A stretch of 64,000 nucleotides of DNA from Microbacterium sp. 3J1 (GTDB lineage: Bacteria; Actinomycetota; Actinomycetes; Actinomycetales; Microbacteriaceae): NCBI RefSeq assembly GCF_001049495.1, contig NZ_CDWI01000008.1:186001-250000 (forward strand). Direction: 5' to 3'. Positions 42,213 through 49,651 of this stretch are shown here, piece after piece (position 1 is the stretch's first letter; each line of letters opens with the position of its first letter). Made by a program: the position numbers and the translations under genes. The notes under the pieces are model-generated. The model saw nothing but the letters and a program-made list of their open reading frames with translations. It was not told where the DNA came from and made no database searches.

Positions 42213-43406
42213 ATGCCACTCGGACTCATCGCACTCGCCATCGGCGCCTTCGGGATCGGACTCACCGAGTTCGTGATCATGGGACTCCTGCCCGAGGTCG
42301 CCGCGGACTTCGGGGTCACCGAGGCCACGGCAGGGTGGCTCATCTCGGGCTACGCCCTGAGCGTGGTCGTCGGCGCGCTCGGTCTGACCGCCGCGACCAC
42401 GCGACTGCCGCGCAAACCCGTGCTGCTGGGTCTCGTCGTGCTGTTCGTCGCGGGCAACGCGCTCACGGCTCTGGCCCCCGACTACTCGGTCGCCATGATC
42501 GGCCGCATCATCGCGGCGCTCTGCCACGGCGCGTTCTTCGGCATCGGATCCGTCGTCGCGGCCGATCTCGTCGCACCCGAGAAGAAGGGCCGTGCGATCG
42601 CGATCATGTTCACCGGGCTCACCGCCGCCAACGTGTTCGGCGTTCCGTTCGGCACGTTCCTCGGTCAGCAGTTCGGCTGGCGGTCGACGTTCTGGGTGAT
42701 CTCGGCCATCGGCGTGATCGCGTTCGCCGGCATCGCGGTTCTCGTCACCGCTCCGAAGACGACCGGCGCGCAGGTGAGCATCCGCAGCGAGCTCCGGGCG
42801 TTCCGCTCGGGCCAGGTGTGGCTCTCGCTGGTGGTGACCGCCCTCGCGTTCGGCGGCATGTTCGGAGCGTTCACCTACATCGCCTACACGCTCACCGGAG
42901 TCACCGGCTTCGCCGACACCACCGTACCGTGGCTCCTCGTGCTCTTCGGCGTCGGTCTCGTGGCGGGCAACTGGATCGGCGGACGCCTGGCAGACCACTC
43001 GATCGACCGCACGCTTCTGGCGTTCATCGCGGCGCTGGTGGTCGTGCTCGTCCTCTTCGGCTTCTTCGCGGGGTCGCAGCCGGCGACCATCGCGATCCTC
43101 GTGCTCATGGGGGCGTTCGGGTTCGGCACCGTGCCAGGGCTTCAGAGCCGCGTCATGCAGTACGCCGGCGGAGCGCCGACCCTCGCCTCCGGCGCGAACA
43201 TCGGCGCGTTCAACGTCGGCAACGCCCTCGGCGCGTGGGCTGGGGGCCTGGGGATCGCCGCAGGACTCGGATACACCTCGCCCATCTGGATCGGCGCCGC
43301 GATCACGGCATCCGCCCTCGTCGTCATGGTGGTCGCGGCGGTCCTCGCGCGGCGGCCCGCGACGGTGGTCACGGGGACCCTGCAGACCGTCACTGCGCGC
43401 GCATGA
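42213..43406 (+). CDS. MFS transporter, drug-exporter type
   Basis: 397 residues with twelve membrane segments, starting GLIALAIGAFGIGLTEFVIM, typical of the AraJ/chloramphenicol-exporter (DHA1) group. The motif A region is GLTAATTRLPRKPVLLG and the antiporter motif C-like segment lies in the fifth helix. With a divergent MarR regulator the likely role is induced efflux of a toxic compound. The 3' end overlaps the convergent shikimate-dehydrogenase-like gene by 17 bp. Confidence 0.87.
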   Translation: MPLGLIALAIGAFGIGLTEFVIMGLLPEVAADFGVTEATAGWLISGYALSVVVGALGLTAATTRLPRKPVLLGLVVLFVAGNALTALAPDYSVAMIGRIIAALCHGAFFGIGSVVAADLVAPEKKGRAIAIMFTGLTAANVFGVPFGTFLGQQFGWRSTFWVISAIGVIAFAGIAVLVTAPKTTGAQVSIRSELRAFRSGQVWLSLVVTALAFGGMFGAFTYIAYTLTGVTGFADTTVPWLLVLFGVGLVAGNWIGGRLADHSIDRTLLAFIAALVVVLVLFGFFAGSQPATIAILVLMGAFGFGTVPGLQSRVMQYAGGAPTLASGANIGAFNVGNALGAWAGGLGIAAGLGYTSPIWIGAAITASALVVMVVAAVLARRPATVVTGTLQTVTARA

Positions 43407-44208
43407 ACTCCTCGGCGGCCGCGACCTGCTCGTCGGACGGGCGGATGCCGGTGTAGAGCACGAACTGCTCGAGCGCCTGCAGCGTGGCCACCTCGGCGCC
43501 CGTGATCACCGTCTTGCCGGCTGCGCGTCCGGCGGCGATGAGCGGCGTCTCGGCGGGCAGCGCGACGACGTCGAACACGACCGAGGCGGCGGCGATCTGC
43601 TCGTCCGAGAACGACGACGTGTGCTCCTCTGCGCCGCCCGCCATGCCGATCGGCGTGATGTTCACGATGATGTCGGCGGTCGCGTCCTCGGCATCCGCGA
43701 TCCAGGCGAAGTCGTAGAGATCTGCCAGGGCGCGTCCGCGCTCCTCGTTGCGTGCGGCGATCGTGACGCGGGTGAAGCCCGCATCGCGGAAAGCCGCCGC
43801 CGTCGCCTTCGCCATGCCGCCCGAGCCGCGCAGCAGCACCGATGACGTCGCGTCGAGTCCGTTGCGCTCGATGAGCTGGGCGATCGCGCTGTAGTCGGTG
43901 TTGTACGCCGTGAGCACCCCGTCGTCGTTCACGATCGTGTTGACGGAGTCGATGGCCGTGGCCGAGGGGTCCATGTGATCGACGAGCGCGATCACGTCCT
44001 CCTTATAGGGCATCGAGATCGCGCATCCGCGGATGCCGAGTCCGCGCACGCCGGCGATCGCCTGACCCAGATCCGTCGGCGCGAAGGCCTTGTAGATCCA
44101 GTTCAGCCCCAGCGACTCGTAGAGGAAGTTGTGGAAGCGCGTGCCGTTGTTGCTCGGTCTCGCCGAGAGCGAGATGCACAGCGTCATGTCCTTGTTCAGC
44201 ATGGTCAC
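43390..44208 (-). CDS. shikimate 5-dehydrogenase-like protein
   Basis: 272 residues. The N-terminal substrate domain has CISLSARPSNNGTRFHN and AISMPYKEDVI, with the conserved lysine. The NAD(P) domain has LRGSGGMAKATAAAF in place of the usual GAGGA motif. It fits the AroE superfamily; as it is not beside other aro genes it may be a YdiB- or quinate-type enzyme rather than the main AroE. Two in-frame ATGs near 44202 and 44190 are possible starts. Confidence 0.82.
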   Translation of the reverse strand: MTMLNKDMTLCISLSARPSNNGTRFHNFLYESLGLNWIYKAFAPTDLGQAIAGVRGLGIRGCAISMPYKEDVIALVDHMDPSATAIDSVNTIVNDDGVLTAYNTDYSAIAQLIERNGLDATSSVLLRGSGGMAKATAAAFRDAGFTRVTIAARNEERGRALADLYDFAWIADAEDATADIIVNITPIGMAGGAEEHTSSFSDEQIAAASVVFDVVALPAETPLIAAGRAAGKTVITGAEVATLQALEQFVLYTGIRPSDEQVAAAEEFMRAQ

Positions 44209-44409
44209 CGTCTCAGGCTACTCGCGCGCAGATGCGGTGCCGATGCGGGCGGAAGCTTCTCGCGATCGCGACCTCTCGTCAACCCCCTGTGGCGCACGGG
44301 GAGCGCCTCACTTAGGGTGTAGGGGCATGCACAGGGGATTGATCGCCTCCGTCCACCCCAGACGACGGGCTGCCTTCCCCAGAGGCACGGCGATCCGTGC
44401 ATGCGATTG

Positions 44410-44455
44410 GGCCCCCTCGAGTCGCTCAGTCCCCACTGGGCCGCTCGAGGGGGCC
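44410..44455. terminator. long-stem hairpin, possible terminator
   Basis: GGCCCCCTCGAG and CTCGAGGGGGCC pair over 12 bp around a 22-base loop that itself contains CCCA/TGGG complementarity. There is no annotated plus-strand gene to its left for 900 bp, so it implies an unrecognised transcript or acts on the 5' side of the minus-strand gene. Confidence 0.45.
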
Positions 44456-44562
44456 GCTATCGCGGGGTTTCTCAACTTTTTTCGGACTTTGTCCCCCAAA
44501 TGGGGGACAGGAGGTCGAGCGAGGGGTTACGCTGGTATCTGACGCACCCTCCGGTCGTCTTC

Positions 44563-44604
44563 GGCCCTCATCGCTCCCCCCGCGGTGAGGGCCACACCAT
44601 TTTT
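44563..44604 (+). terminator. intrinsic terminator-like hairpin
   Basis: GGCCCTCA (44563-44570) and TGAGGGCC (44586-44593) pair perfectly and are followed by ACACCATTTTTC, so on the plus strand the structure has the hairpin-plus-T-run form. It lies about 170 bp before cspA. Confidence 0.5.
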
Positions 44605-44774
44605 CGGGGCCTCTGCGAATGCTCGTCGCCGGCGCCATGTGACACGAGATGACCCCTCATGCAACATTTGGGTTACGGGCTGAAATCAGGACTTCCGCTC
44701 TGCGCGTGCTCCACTAGCGTGGGTCTCGTCGGTGCTACCTGCGTCGGCTTCTTTCTCAGCAGAACAGGCAGTAC

Positions 44775-44981
44775 ATGAGCACCCAGGGCACGGTCAAGTG
44801 GTTCAACTCGGAGAAGGGCTTCGGCTTCATCTCCCCCGACGACGGCGGCGCTGACGTCTTCGCGCACTACTCCGCCATCCAGTCATCCGGCTACCGCTCT
44901 CTCGAAGAGAACCAGCGGGTCGAGTTCGACGTCGCGCAGGGCCCCAAGGGCCTGCAGGCCGAGAACATCCGTCCGGTCTGA
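44775..44981 (+). CDS. cspA: cold-shock protein CspA family
   Basis: 68-residue OB-fold protein with both RNA-binding motifs: [14 protein letters not shown] (RNP1) and VFAHYSAI (RNP2). It binds single-stranded RNA and DNA and melts mRNA structure. Length and sequence are normal for actinobacterial CspA. No strong ribosome-binding site is seen, only an AGG nine bases before the ATG. A palindromic hairpin follows the stop codon, then an array of repeats. Confidence 0.96.
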   Translation: MSTQGTVKWFNSEKGFGFISPDDGGADVFAHYSAIQSSGYRSLEENQRVEFDVAQGPKGLQAENIRPV

Positions 44982-44996
44982 GGCAGGACGAACTCG

Positions 44997-45048
44997 GAAC
45001 TCCCTGACCGGGGGTCTGCACCATGTGCGGCCCTCCGGCAGGGAGTTC
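44997..45048. terminator. hairpin downstream of cspA
   Basis: GAACTCCCTG (44997-45006) and CAGGGAGTTC (45039-45048) pair perfectly, extended inward by CCGG/CCGG past one bulged base. It starts 15 bp after the cspA stop. The arm GAACTCCCTG is also part of the 69-bp repeats further on, hinting at common origin. Confidence 0.6.
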
Positions 45049-45103
45049 TGTGCTTTGCGGGGCTGTCTTTCTCGCGGCAGCGCTCGAGGCGACGCACCCT
45101 GTG

Positions 45104-45172
45104 GGGCGGAGAACTCCCTGTGGGGCGGAGGCCCTGGGCCAGGAACTCCGCCCAATGCGTGGTTCTCCGCCC
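45104..45172. repeat. 69-bp palindrome, unit 1
   Basis: Outer arms GGGCGGAGAAC and GGTTCTCCGCCC enclose an inner pair TGGGGCGGA and ACTCCGCCCA. First unit of the array, 56 bp after the cspA hairpin. Confidence 0.7.
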
Positions 45173-45291
45173 GACGCGGGGGCTCCCGTCACGCATCCTG
45201 ATGACGCACCTGTGGGGGCGCCGGGGCGATGCATCCGTCCTCAGGCTTGGGTGATGCGCCTGGGGGCGGGCCCGTGACTCGTGCCGCCGGG

Positions 45292-45350
45292 TGACGCACC
45301 CTGCTGTGCCGAGTGACGCACCCTGTTGTGCCGAGCGACGCACCCCGTGT
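45292..45350 (+). repeat. short tandem repeat, about 22 bp, between units 1 and 2
   Basis: Three consecutive copies of a GTGACGCACCCTGCTGTGCC-like unit, the third degenerate (GCGACGCACCCCGTGTGGCG) and running straight into unit 2. The same GACGCACCCTG also precedes unit 1. Confidence 0.55.
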
Positions 45351-45418
45351 GGCGGAGAACTCCCTGTGGGGCGGATACCCTCGGCCGGGAACTCCGCCCC
45401 ACGCGTGATTCTCCGCCC
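45350..45418. repeat. 69-bp palindrome, unit 2
   Basis: Same nested-arm design as unit 1, with TGGCGGAGAAC at the left and ATTCTCCGCCC at the right, and a middle CCCTCGGCCGGG. Confidence 0.7.
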
Positions 45419-45487
45419 GACGCGCGGGGGCTCAGCGACGCATCCTGATGACGCACGTGTCTGCGCCCCGGCATTGCGCACCTCGTG

Positions 45488-45556
45488 CGGCGGAGAACTC
45501 CCTGTGGGGCGGATGCTCTTGGCCAGGGACTCCGCCCGACGCGTGGTTCTCCGCCC
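45488..45556. repeat. 69-bp palindrome, unit 3
   Basis: CGGCGGAGAAC left, GGTTCTCCGCCC right, middle CTCTTGGCCAGGGA. It starts 138 bp after unit 2. Confidence 0.7.
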
Positions 45557-45627
45557 GACGCGTGCGGGGCTCCGGTCACGCACCCGGAGGACACACGTGT
45601 CTGCGCTCCGGCATGGCGGACCTCGTT

Positions 45628-45696
45628 GGGCGGAGAACTCCCTGTGGGGCGGATGCTCTGGGCCGGGAACTCCGCCCCAGACGTAGATATCCGCCC
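45628..45696. repeat. 69-bp palindrome, unit 4
   Basis: GGGCGGAGAAC left but a decayed right end (TAGATATCCGCCC), so the outer stem is partly lost while the inner GGGGCGGA/TCCGCCCC pair is intact. It starts 140 bp after unit 3. Confidence 0.7.
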
Positions 45697-45792
45697 GACG
45701 CGGGGCAGGCGGGCACGCAGGGCGCGGGGCAGGGGCAGGGGTCGCGGGCAGGGGGGGCACGCCGGAGCGGCGCGCCGGAGGCGGCCCGAGGC

Positions 45793-46458
45793 TCAGTCGA
45801 GCAGCAGGTCCCGAAGCTCGTCGACGGATGCCGCACGGAAGGCGGCCTCGTCGCCTTCGTCAGGGTTGCTGAAGCCCCACCCGACGAAGATCACGGGGAC
45901 GCCGTTCGCGTTGCCCCCGGCGACGTCGTGATGCCGATCGCCGATGAGCACCGGTCGCGAGACATCCACCCCGTGCTCGGCCAGCCGTCGCAGCGCCTCG
46001 GCCACGATGTCCGTCTTCGAGGCGAGCGTCGCCTCGTCGGGAGTCGCTCCGACGGTCGTGAGGAAGTACGGGCGCAGACCGAAGTGGTCGACGATGGCGT
46101 CGACCTGGATCTCCGGCTTCGAGCTCGCCGTCGCCTGAGGCACGCCGCCGTCGTGCAGGTCCCTGATGAGCTCGGGAATCCCCGGGTAGGTCGCGACATC
46201 GGTGGTGTAGCCGTCGGCCTTGCCGAGCGTGCGGTAGAAGGCGACGGCCTCGGTCGCCTGTTCGGGGGTCATCCCCGCCTGCGACTGGAACGACTGGAAC
46301 ATGGGCGGACCGATCCAGTGCACCAGCTCCTCGCGCGTCGGGGCCGGGTGCCCGAAGTGGGTGAGCGCGACGTTGAGCCGGCGGAGGATGCCGACCGAGG
46401 CGTCGACGATGGTGCCGTCGACGTCCCAGAGCACGCAGGAGTATGGGGAATCAGCCAT
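45793..46458 (-). CDS. HAD-superfamily hydrolase, phosphoglycolate phosphatase-like
   Basis: 221 residues. HAD motif I is WDVDGTIVD (nucleophile Asp), motif II ATASSK, motif III lysine in LASKTD, and motif IV IGDRHHDVAGG. A helical cap lies between motifs I and II. It should dephosphorylate a small metabolite. TAGGGT (46471-46466) ends seven bases before the ATG, so the mRNA is probably leaderless. It is separated by 68 bp from nucS on the same strand. Confidence 0.87.
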   Translation of the reverse strand: MADSPYSCVLWDVDGTIVDASVGILRRLNVALTHFGHPAPTREELVHWIGPPMFQSFQSQAGMTPEQATEAVAFYRTLGKADGYTTDVATYPGIPELIRDLHDGGVPQATASSKPEIQVDAIVDHFGLRPYFLTTVGATPDEATLASKTDIVAEALRRLAEHGVDVSRPVLIGDRHHDVAGGNANGVPVIFVGWGFSNPDEGDEAAFRAASVDELRDLLLD

Positions 46459-46526
46459 GTCCTTCACCCTATGGGCACGGGGAGCGTGCCCGGAAAACGG
46501 TGGGAGGACGTGCACCGACGAGAGGC

Positions 46527-47222
46527 TCAGAAGAGTCGGGGGATGCCGGACTCGATGCCCTTCATGTCGTCGTAGTCGAGCACGAGGCAGCGGATGCCGC
46601 GATCCTCGGCGAGCACACGCGCCTGCGGCTTGATCTCCTGAGCGGCGAAGACGCCCTGCACCGGAGAGAGGTGCGGGTCGCGGCCGAGCAGCTCGAGGTA
46701 GCGGGTGAGCTGCTCGACGCCGTCGATGTCGCCGCGGCGCTTGACCTCCACCGCGATGGCCACGCCGTCGGCATCCCGCACGAGGAGGTCGACCGGACCG
46801 ATGGCCGTGGGGTACTCACGGCGCACGAGGGTCGCGCCGTCGGAGATGAGATCCACCTGCTCGGCGAGCAGACGCTGCAGGTCGGCCTCGACGCCGTCCT
46901 TCTGCAGACCCGGATCGACGCCGAGGTCGTGGTTCGAGTCGTGGAGGATCTCGTAGATCTGCACGCGCAGCGCGTCGCCGGTCTTCTTGTGCGTGACGCG
47001 CCAGACCTCGACGACTCCGGCGATCGCCTCCTCCTCGCCCGGCTCCTCGGGGGAGAGCGAGCAGGGAGGACTCATCCAGTTCAGCGGCTTGTAGCTGCCG
47101 CCGTCCGAGTGCACGAGCAGACTTCCGTCCCCCTTGTGCACGAGCAGACGCGTGGCGAGGGGAAGGTGGGCATTGAGCCGTCCGGTGTAGTCCACGGAGC
47201 AGCGGGCGATGACGAGACGCAC
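46527..47222 (-). CDS. nucS: mismatch endonuclease NucS (EndoMS)
   Basis: 231 residues. An N-terminal DNA-binding domain ([19 protein letters not shown]) is followed by a RecB-like nuclease domain with [12 protein letters not shown] (Asp), [17 protein letters not shown] (Glu-x-Lys) and a QLTRYLELL helix. NucS cuts both strands at mismatches and provides mismatch repair in actinobacteria, which lack MutS/MutL. GTG start. Length and motifs are normal. Confidence 0.94.
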   Translation of the reverse strand: MRLVIARCSVDYTGRLNAHLPLATRLLVHKGDGSLLVHSDGGSYKPLNWMSPPCSLSPEEPGEEEAIAGVVEVWRVTHKKTGDALRVQIYEILHDSNHDLGVDPGLQKDGVEADLQRLLAEQVDLISDGATLVRREYPTAIGPVDLLVRDADGVAIAVEVKRRGDIDGVEQLTRYLELLGRDPHLSPVQGVFAAQEIKPQARVLAEDRGIRCLVLDYDDMKGIESGIPRLF

Positions 47223-47253
47223 CCGTCGAGCCTACTTCGTCGAGCGACCTGAC

Positions 47254-48504
47254 CTAGCGTGCCGTCGTCGGGGCCACGGGTCGCGACGACATCTCGTCTG
47301 CGCGCAGCGGTCGGGCCGCACCGGAGAACAGCCCCGACATCACGACCAGCGCCACGAGGATGTACAGCGTGTTCAGGAGTCCGATGTGCTCGCTGATGAA
47401 CCCGAGGACCGGCGGACCGCCGAGGAACGAGATGTAGCCGATCGTGGCGGCCGCGCTGACGCGGGCGGCTGCCTTCGCAGGATCGTCGGCCGCCGCGGAC
47501 ATGCCCAGCGGGAAGCCCAGCGAGGCGCCGACGCCCCACAGCGCAGCGCCCACGAACACGAGCGGCAGGCTCGGCGCGAGGATGAACAGCAGGATGCCGG
47601 AGGCCGCCGCCACGGCGAGCACCCGGAGCACGAGGACGCGTCCGAACCGGTCGACCAGGGGCCCGCCGAAGATGCGCACGGCGGTCATCGCGACCGAGAA
47701 CGTCGCGAGCGCCGCGGCTCCGAGAGCGGAACCGCCGCCGTGGTCCTCGGCGACCCCCAGAGCCAGCCAGTCGTTGGCGCCGCCCTCGGCGAACGACATG
47801 CCGAGCATCACCACGCCGATGGCATAGGTGCGCGGTTCGCGCCAGGCGGCGAGGGCCACATGCATCCGCTCGCGCCAGTGCACCTTCTCGCCCTTGGCGG
47901 ACTCGGGGTCGAGCGCCTCATCGCGCCGGGGCACGTTGGCGATGCTGACGACGCCGATCGCGGCGATCGCGATGGCGATCACGAGCGTGTGGGTGAACAC
48001 GTCGATCCGCAGCTGGGCGGCGAGGGCTCCCAGCGCGGCCCCGATGACGGTGCCGAAGCTGAAGAAGGCATGGAAGAGGGGGAGGATCGTCTTGCCCGAC
48101 TGCTGCTCGATCGCTGTCGCCTCGACGTTCATCATCACGTCGACGCAGCCGTTGCCGAGGCCGAACAGCACGAGTCCGATGAGGACGACGGCGTAGGAGC
48201 CGAGGACGTTGGCGCCGATGCCGATGAGAGCGACACCGGTCGCGAACGTGAAGATCGAGATCATCATGCCCAGTCGCGCACCGGTGCGGGCCATGATCGC
48301 CGGGCTCGACGAGATGCCGATGATCGACGCGATGCCGCCTCCGAGAAGAAGCATGCCGATCTGCGCCTTGTCGACCTCGAGGGCGACCTTGATGGACGGG
48401 ACGCGCGATGCCCAGGTCGCGATCGACAGGCCGCTGGCGAGGAAGATCGCGAAGATCGCGGTGCGCCAGCGCACGTACTGGGAGCGAGTGAGGGCGGTGT
48501 CCAT
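47254..48504 (-). CDS. MFS transporter of a LacI-controlled pair
   Basis: 416 residues with twelve membrane segments. It begins MDTALTRSQYVRWRTAIFAI and has FASGLSIATWASRVPSIK-type sequence in helix 1 seen in the YbjJ-like group. Substrate unknown. TATGCT (48517-48512) ends seven bases before the ATG, so leaderless translation is likely. A perfect 16-bp palindrome sits against this box, and the divergent gene encodes a LacI regulator. Confidence 0.85.
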   Translation of the reverse strand: MDTALTRSQYVRWRTAIFAIFLASGLSIATWASRVPSIKVALEVDKAQIGMLLLGGGIASIIGISSSPAIMARTGARLGMMISIFTFATGVALIGIGANVLGSYAVVLIGLVLFGLGNGCVDVMMNVEATAIEQQSGKTILPLFHAFFSFGTVIGAALGALAAQLRIDVFTHTLVIAIAIAAIGVVSIANVPRRDEALDPESAKGEKVHWRERMHVALAAWREPRTYAIGVVMLGMSFAEGGANDWLALGVAEDHGGGSALGAAALATFSVAMTAVRIFGGPLVDRFGRVLVLRVLAVAAASGILLFILAPSLPLVFVGAALWGVGASLGFPLGMSAAADDPAKAAARVSAAATIGYISFLGGPPVLGFISEHIGLLNTLYILVALVVMSGLFSGAARPLRADEMSSRPVAPTTAR

Positions 48505-48511
48505 GAGGCAC

Positions 48512-48557
48512 AGCATATCGAATCGATTCGATCCTCGGGAACGAGGGCGGCTATCCT
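48512..48557. promoter_or_regulatory. divergent promoters sharing a 16-bp palindromic operator
   Basis: ATCGAATCGATTCGAT (48517-48532) is a perfect palindrome with the central CG usual for LacI-family operators. It abuts the transporter -10 TATGCT on the minus strand. The lacI -10 TATCCT (48552-48557) on the plus strand lies six bases before its ATG. One bound dimer could repress the transporter and the regulator itself. Confidence 0.65.
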
Positions 48558-48563
48558 CTGAGT

Positions 48564-49628
48564 ATGAGCAGCCACGAGACGCCGCGCCGCGCGACCATCG
48601 CCGACGTCGCGCGTGAGGCGGGAGTGGCGACCTCCACGGCATCGGTCGTCTTCAGCGGCAAGGCCAACGTGGCACCGGCGACGCGGGAGCGCGTACTGGC
48701 CGCCGCGGCGGAGCTCGGGTACGCCGGCCCCGACCCGCGGGCCGCCTCCCTCCGTCGAGGACGCAGCGGGATCGTCGCGGTCGTCCTCGAAGGCCACCTG
48801 CGCACGGCGTTCCTCGATCCGGTCACGACCGCGATGATGGACGGCCTGACCGACGGGCTCGCCGACCTCAGCGCCGGCATCCTCCTCATGCGCGACGAGC
48901 CGGGTGACGACGGATCCTCTCTGGCGAGTGCTCCGGTCGACGCCGTCGTGCTGATCGGATGCTCCGGACGCACCCGGGCATCGCTCGACGTCGTCCGCAG
49001 CCGCGGGCTGCCCGTGGTCGTGATCGAGGGAGACGCGGGAGAGGGCATCCCGCGCATCACGCTGGACAACGCGGCGGCTGCCGCCGACGTCGCGCGGCAC
49101 CTGCGAGACCTCGGCCATCGCGACGTCGCCCTCGTGACGCTGTCGCTCGACAGCGAGCGGGAACGCGGCCCGGTGACTCCGGAGCGGCTCGCGGCGGCGA
49201 CGGTCGACGTCACCCGCGATCGCCTCGCCGGCATGCGTGAGGTCTTCCCGGAGGCGCCCGCGATCTCGGCGGCCGGCAGTCTCATCGACGAAGGTCTGAT
49301 CGTCGGGCGGATGCTGCTGGCCGACCCCGCGTCGCGCCCCACGGCGATCCTCGCGCAGAGCGATCTGCTGGCGGTCGGCGTCATCCGCGCGGCCGAGGAG
49401 GCGGGGCTCCGAGTGCCGGAGGATCTGTCGGTCGCGGGCTTCGACGGCATCGCCGCAGACGGGCTCGGCGACCTCGTGCTCACGACCAGCGTGCAGCCGG
49501 CGGTCGAGAAGGGCAAGGCTGCGGGGGAGCAGGTCGCCCGGATGCTGGGTGGCGAACCCGGCACCACCCTGCACCTCACCTGCCGTTTCCGCGTCGGCAC
49601 CACGACAGCGCCCCCCGCCGCTCGCTGA
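48564..49628 (+). CDS. LacI-family transcriptional regulator
   Basis: 354 residues. The helix-turn-helix is ATIADVAREAGVATSTASVV, the hinge is AAELGYAGPDPRAASLRRG, and a full effector domain follows with VAGFDGIAADGLGDL near the end. Divergent from the MFS transporter gene and probably its repressor. TATCCT lies six bases before the ATG, consistent with leaderless translation. Effector unknown. Confidence 0.9.
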   Translation: MSSHETPRRATIADVAREAGVATSTASVVFSGKANVAPATRERVLAAAAELGYAGPDPRAASLRRGRSGIVAVVLEGHLRTAFLDPVTTAMMDGLTDGLADLSAGILLMRDEPGDDGSSLASAPVDAVVLIGCSGRTRASLDVVRSRGLPVVVIEGDAGEGIPRITLDNAAAAADVARHLRDLGHRDVALVTLSLDSERERGPVTPERLAAATVDVTRDRLAGMREVFPEAPAISAAGSLIDEGLIVGRMLLADPASRPTAILAQSDLLAVGVIRAAEEAGLRVPEDLSVAGFDGIAADGLGDLVLTTSVQPAVEKGKAAGEQVARMLGGEPGTTLHLTCRFRVGTTTAPPAAR

Positions 49629-49651
49629 TCGTCCCCGCGTCGGTCGCGACC

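Larger units (their letters stand above)
44209..44774. other. 566-bp gene-poor region upstream of cspA with stacked hairpins
   Basis: No convincing protein gene. It holds a hairpin with 12-bp arms (44410-44421 with 44444-44455), the perfect palindrome GTCCCCCAAATGGGGGAC (44491-44508), and a terminator-like hairpin at 44563-44593. A TTTTTTC run at 44477-44483 follows the first hairpin. A TAGCGT box at 44715-44720 could be the cspA -10, giving a leader of about 50 nt. The features suit a small-RNA gene or attenuated leader, but neither is shown. Confidence 0.4.
45104..45696. repeat. composite array of four 69-bp palindromes with related linkers
   Basis: Units start at 45104, 45350, 45488 and 45628. 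All are exactly 69 bp, end TCCGCCC and are followed by GACGCG. The linkers after units 1-3 share a degenerate block (CACGCATCCTGATGACGCAC, then CTGCGCYCCGGCATKGCG). The last three units repeat with a period of 138-140 bp. The array occupies most of the gap between cspA and the HAD gene; no protein gene is credible in it. Confidence 0.8.

Noticed and set aside
44328..44542. 71-codon plus-strand frame starting MHRGLIASVHPRRR before cspA
   Set aside because: It reads through the long hairpin at 44410-44455, has no ribosome-binding site and no family resemblance; a TAGGGT box upstream is not enough.
45104..45696. CRISPR array
   Set aside because: The repeats are 69 bp, internally palindromic and separated by linkers that are themselves related; there are no unique spacers and no cas genes.
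44982..45792. Several frames of 80-370 codons crossing the repeat array
   Set aside because: They are made by translating palindromic repeats in all frames, have biased Arg/Gly/Pro composition and no ribosome-binding sites.
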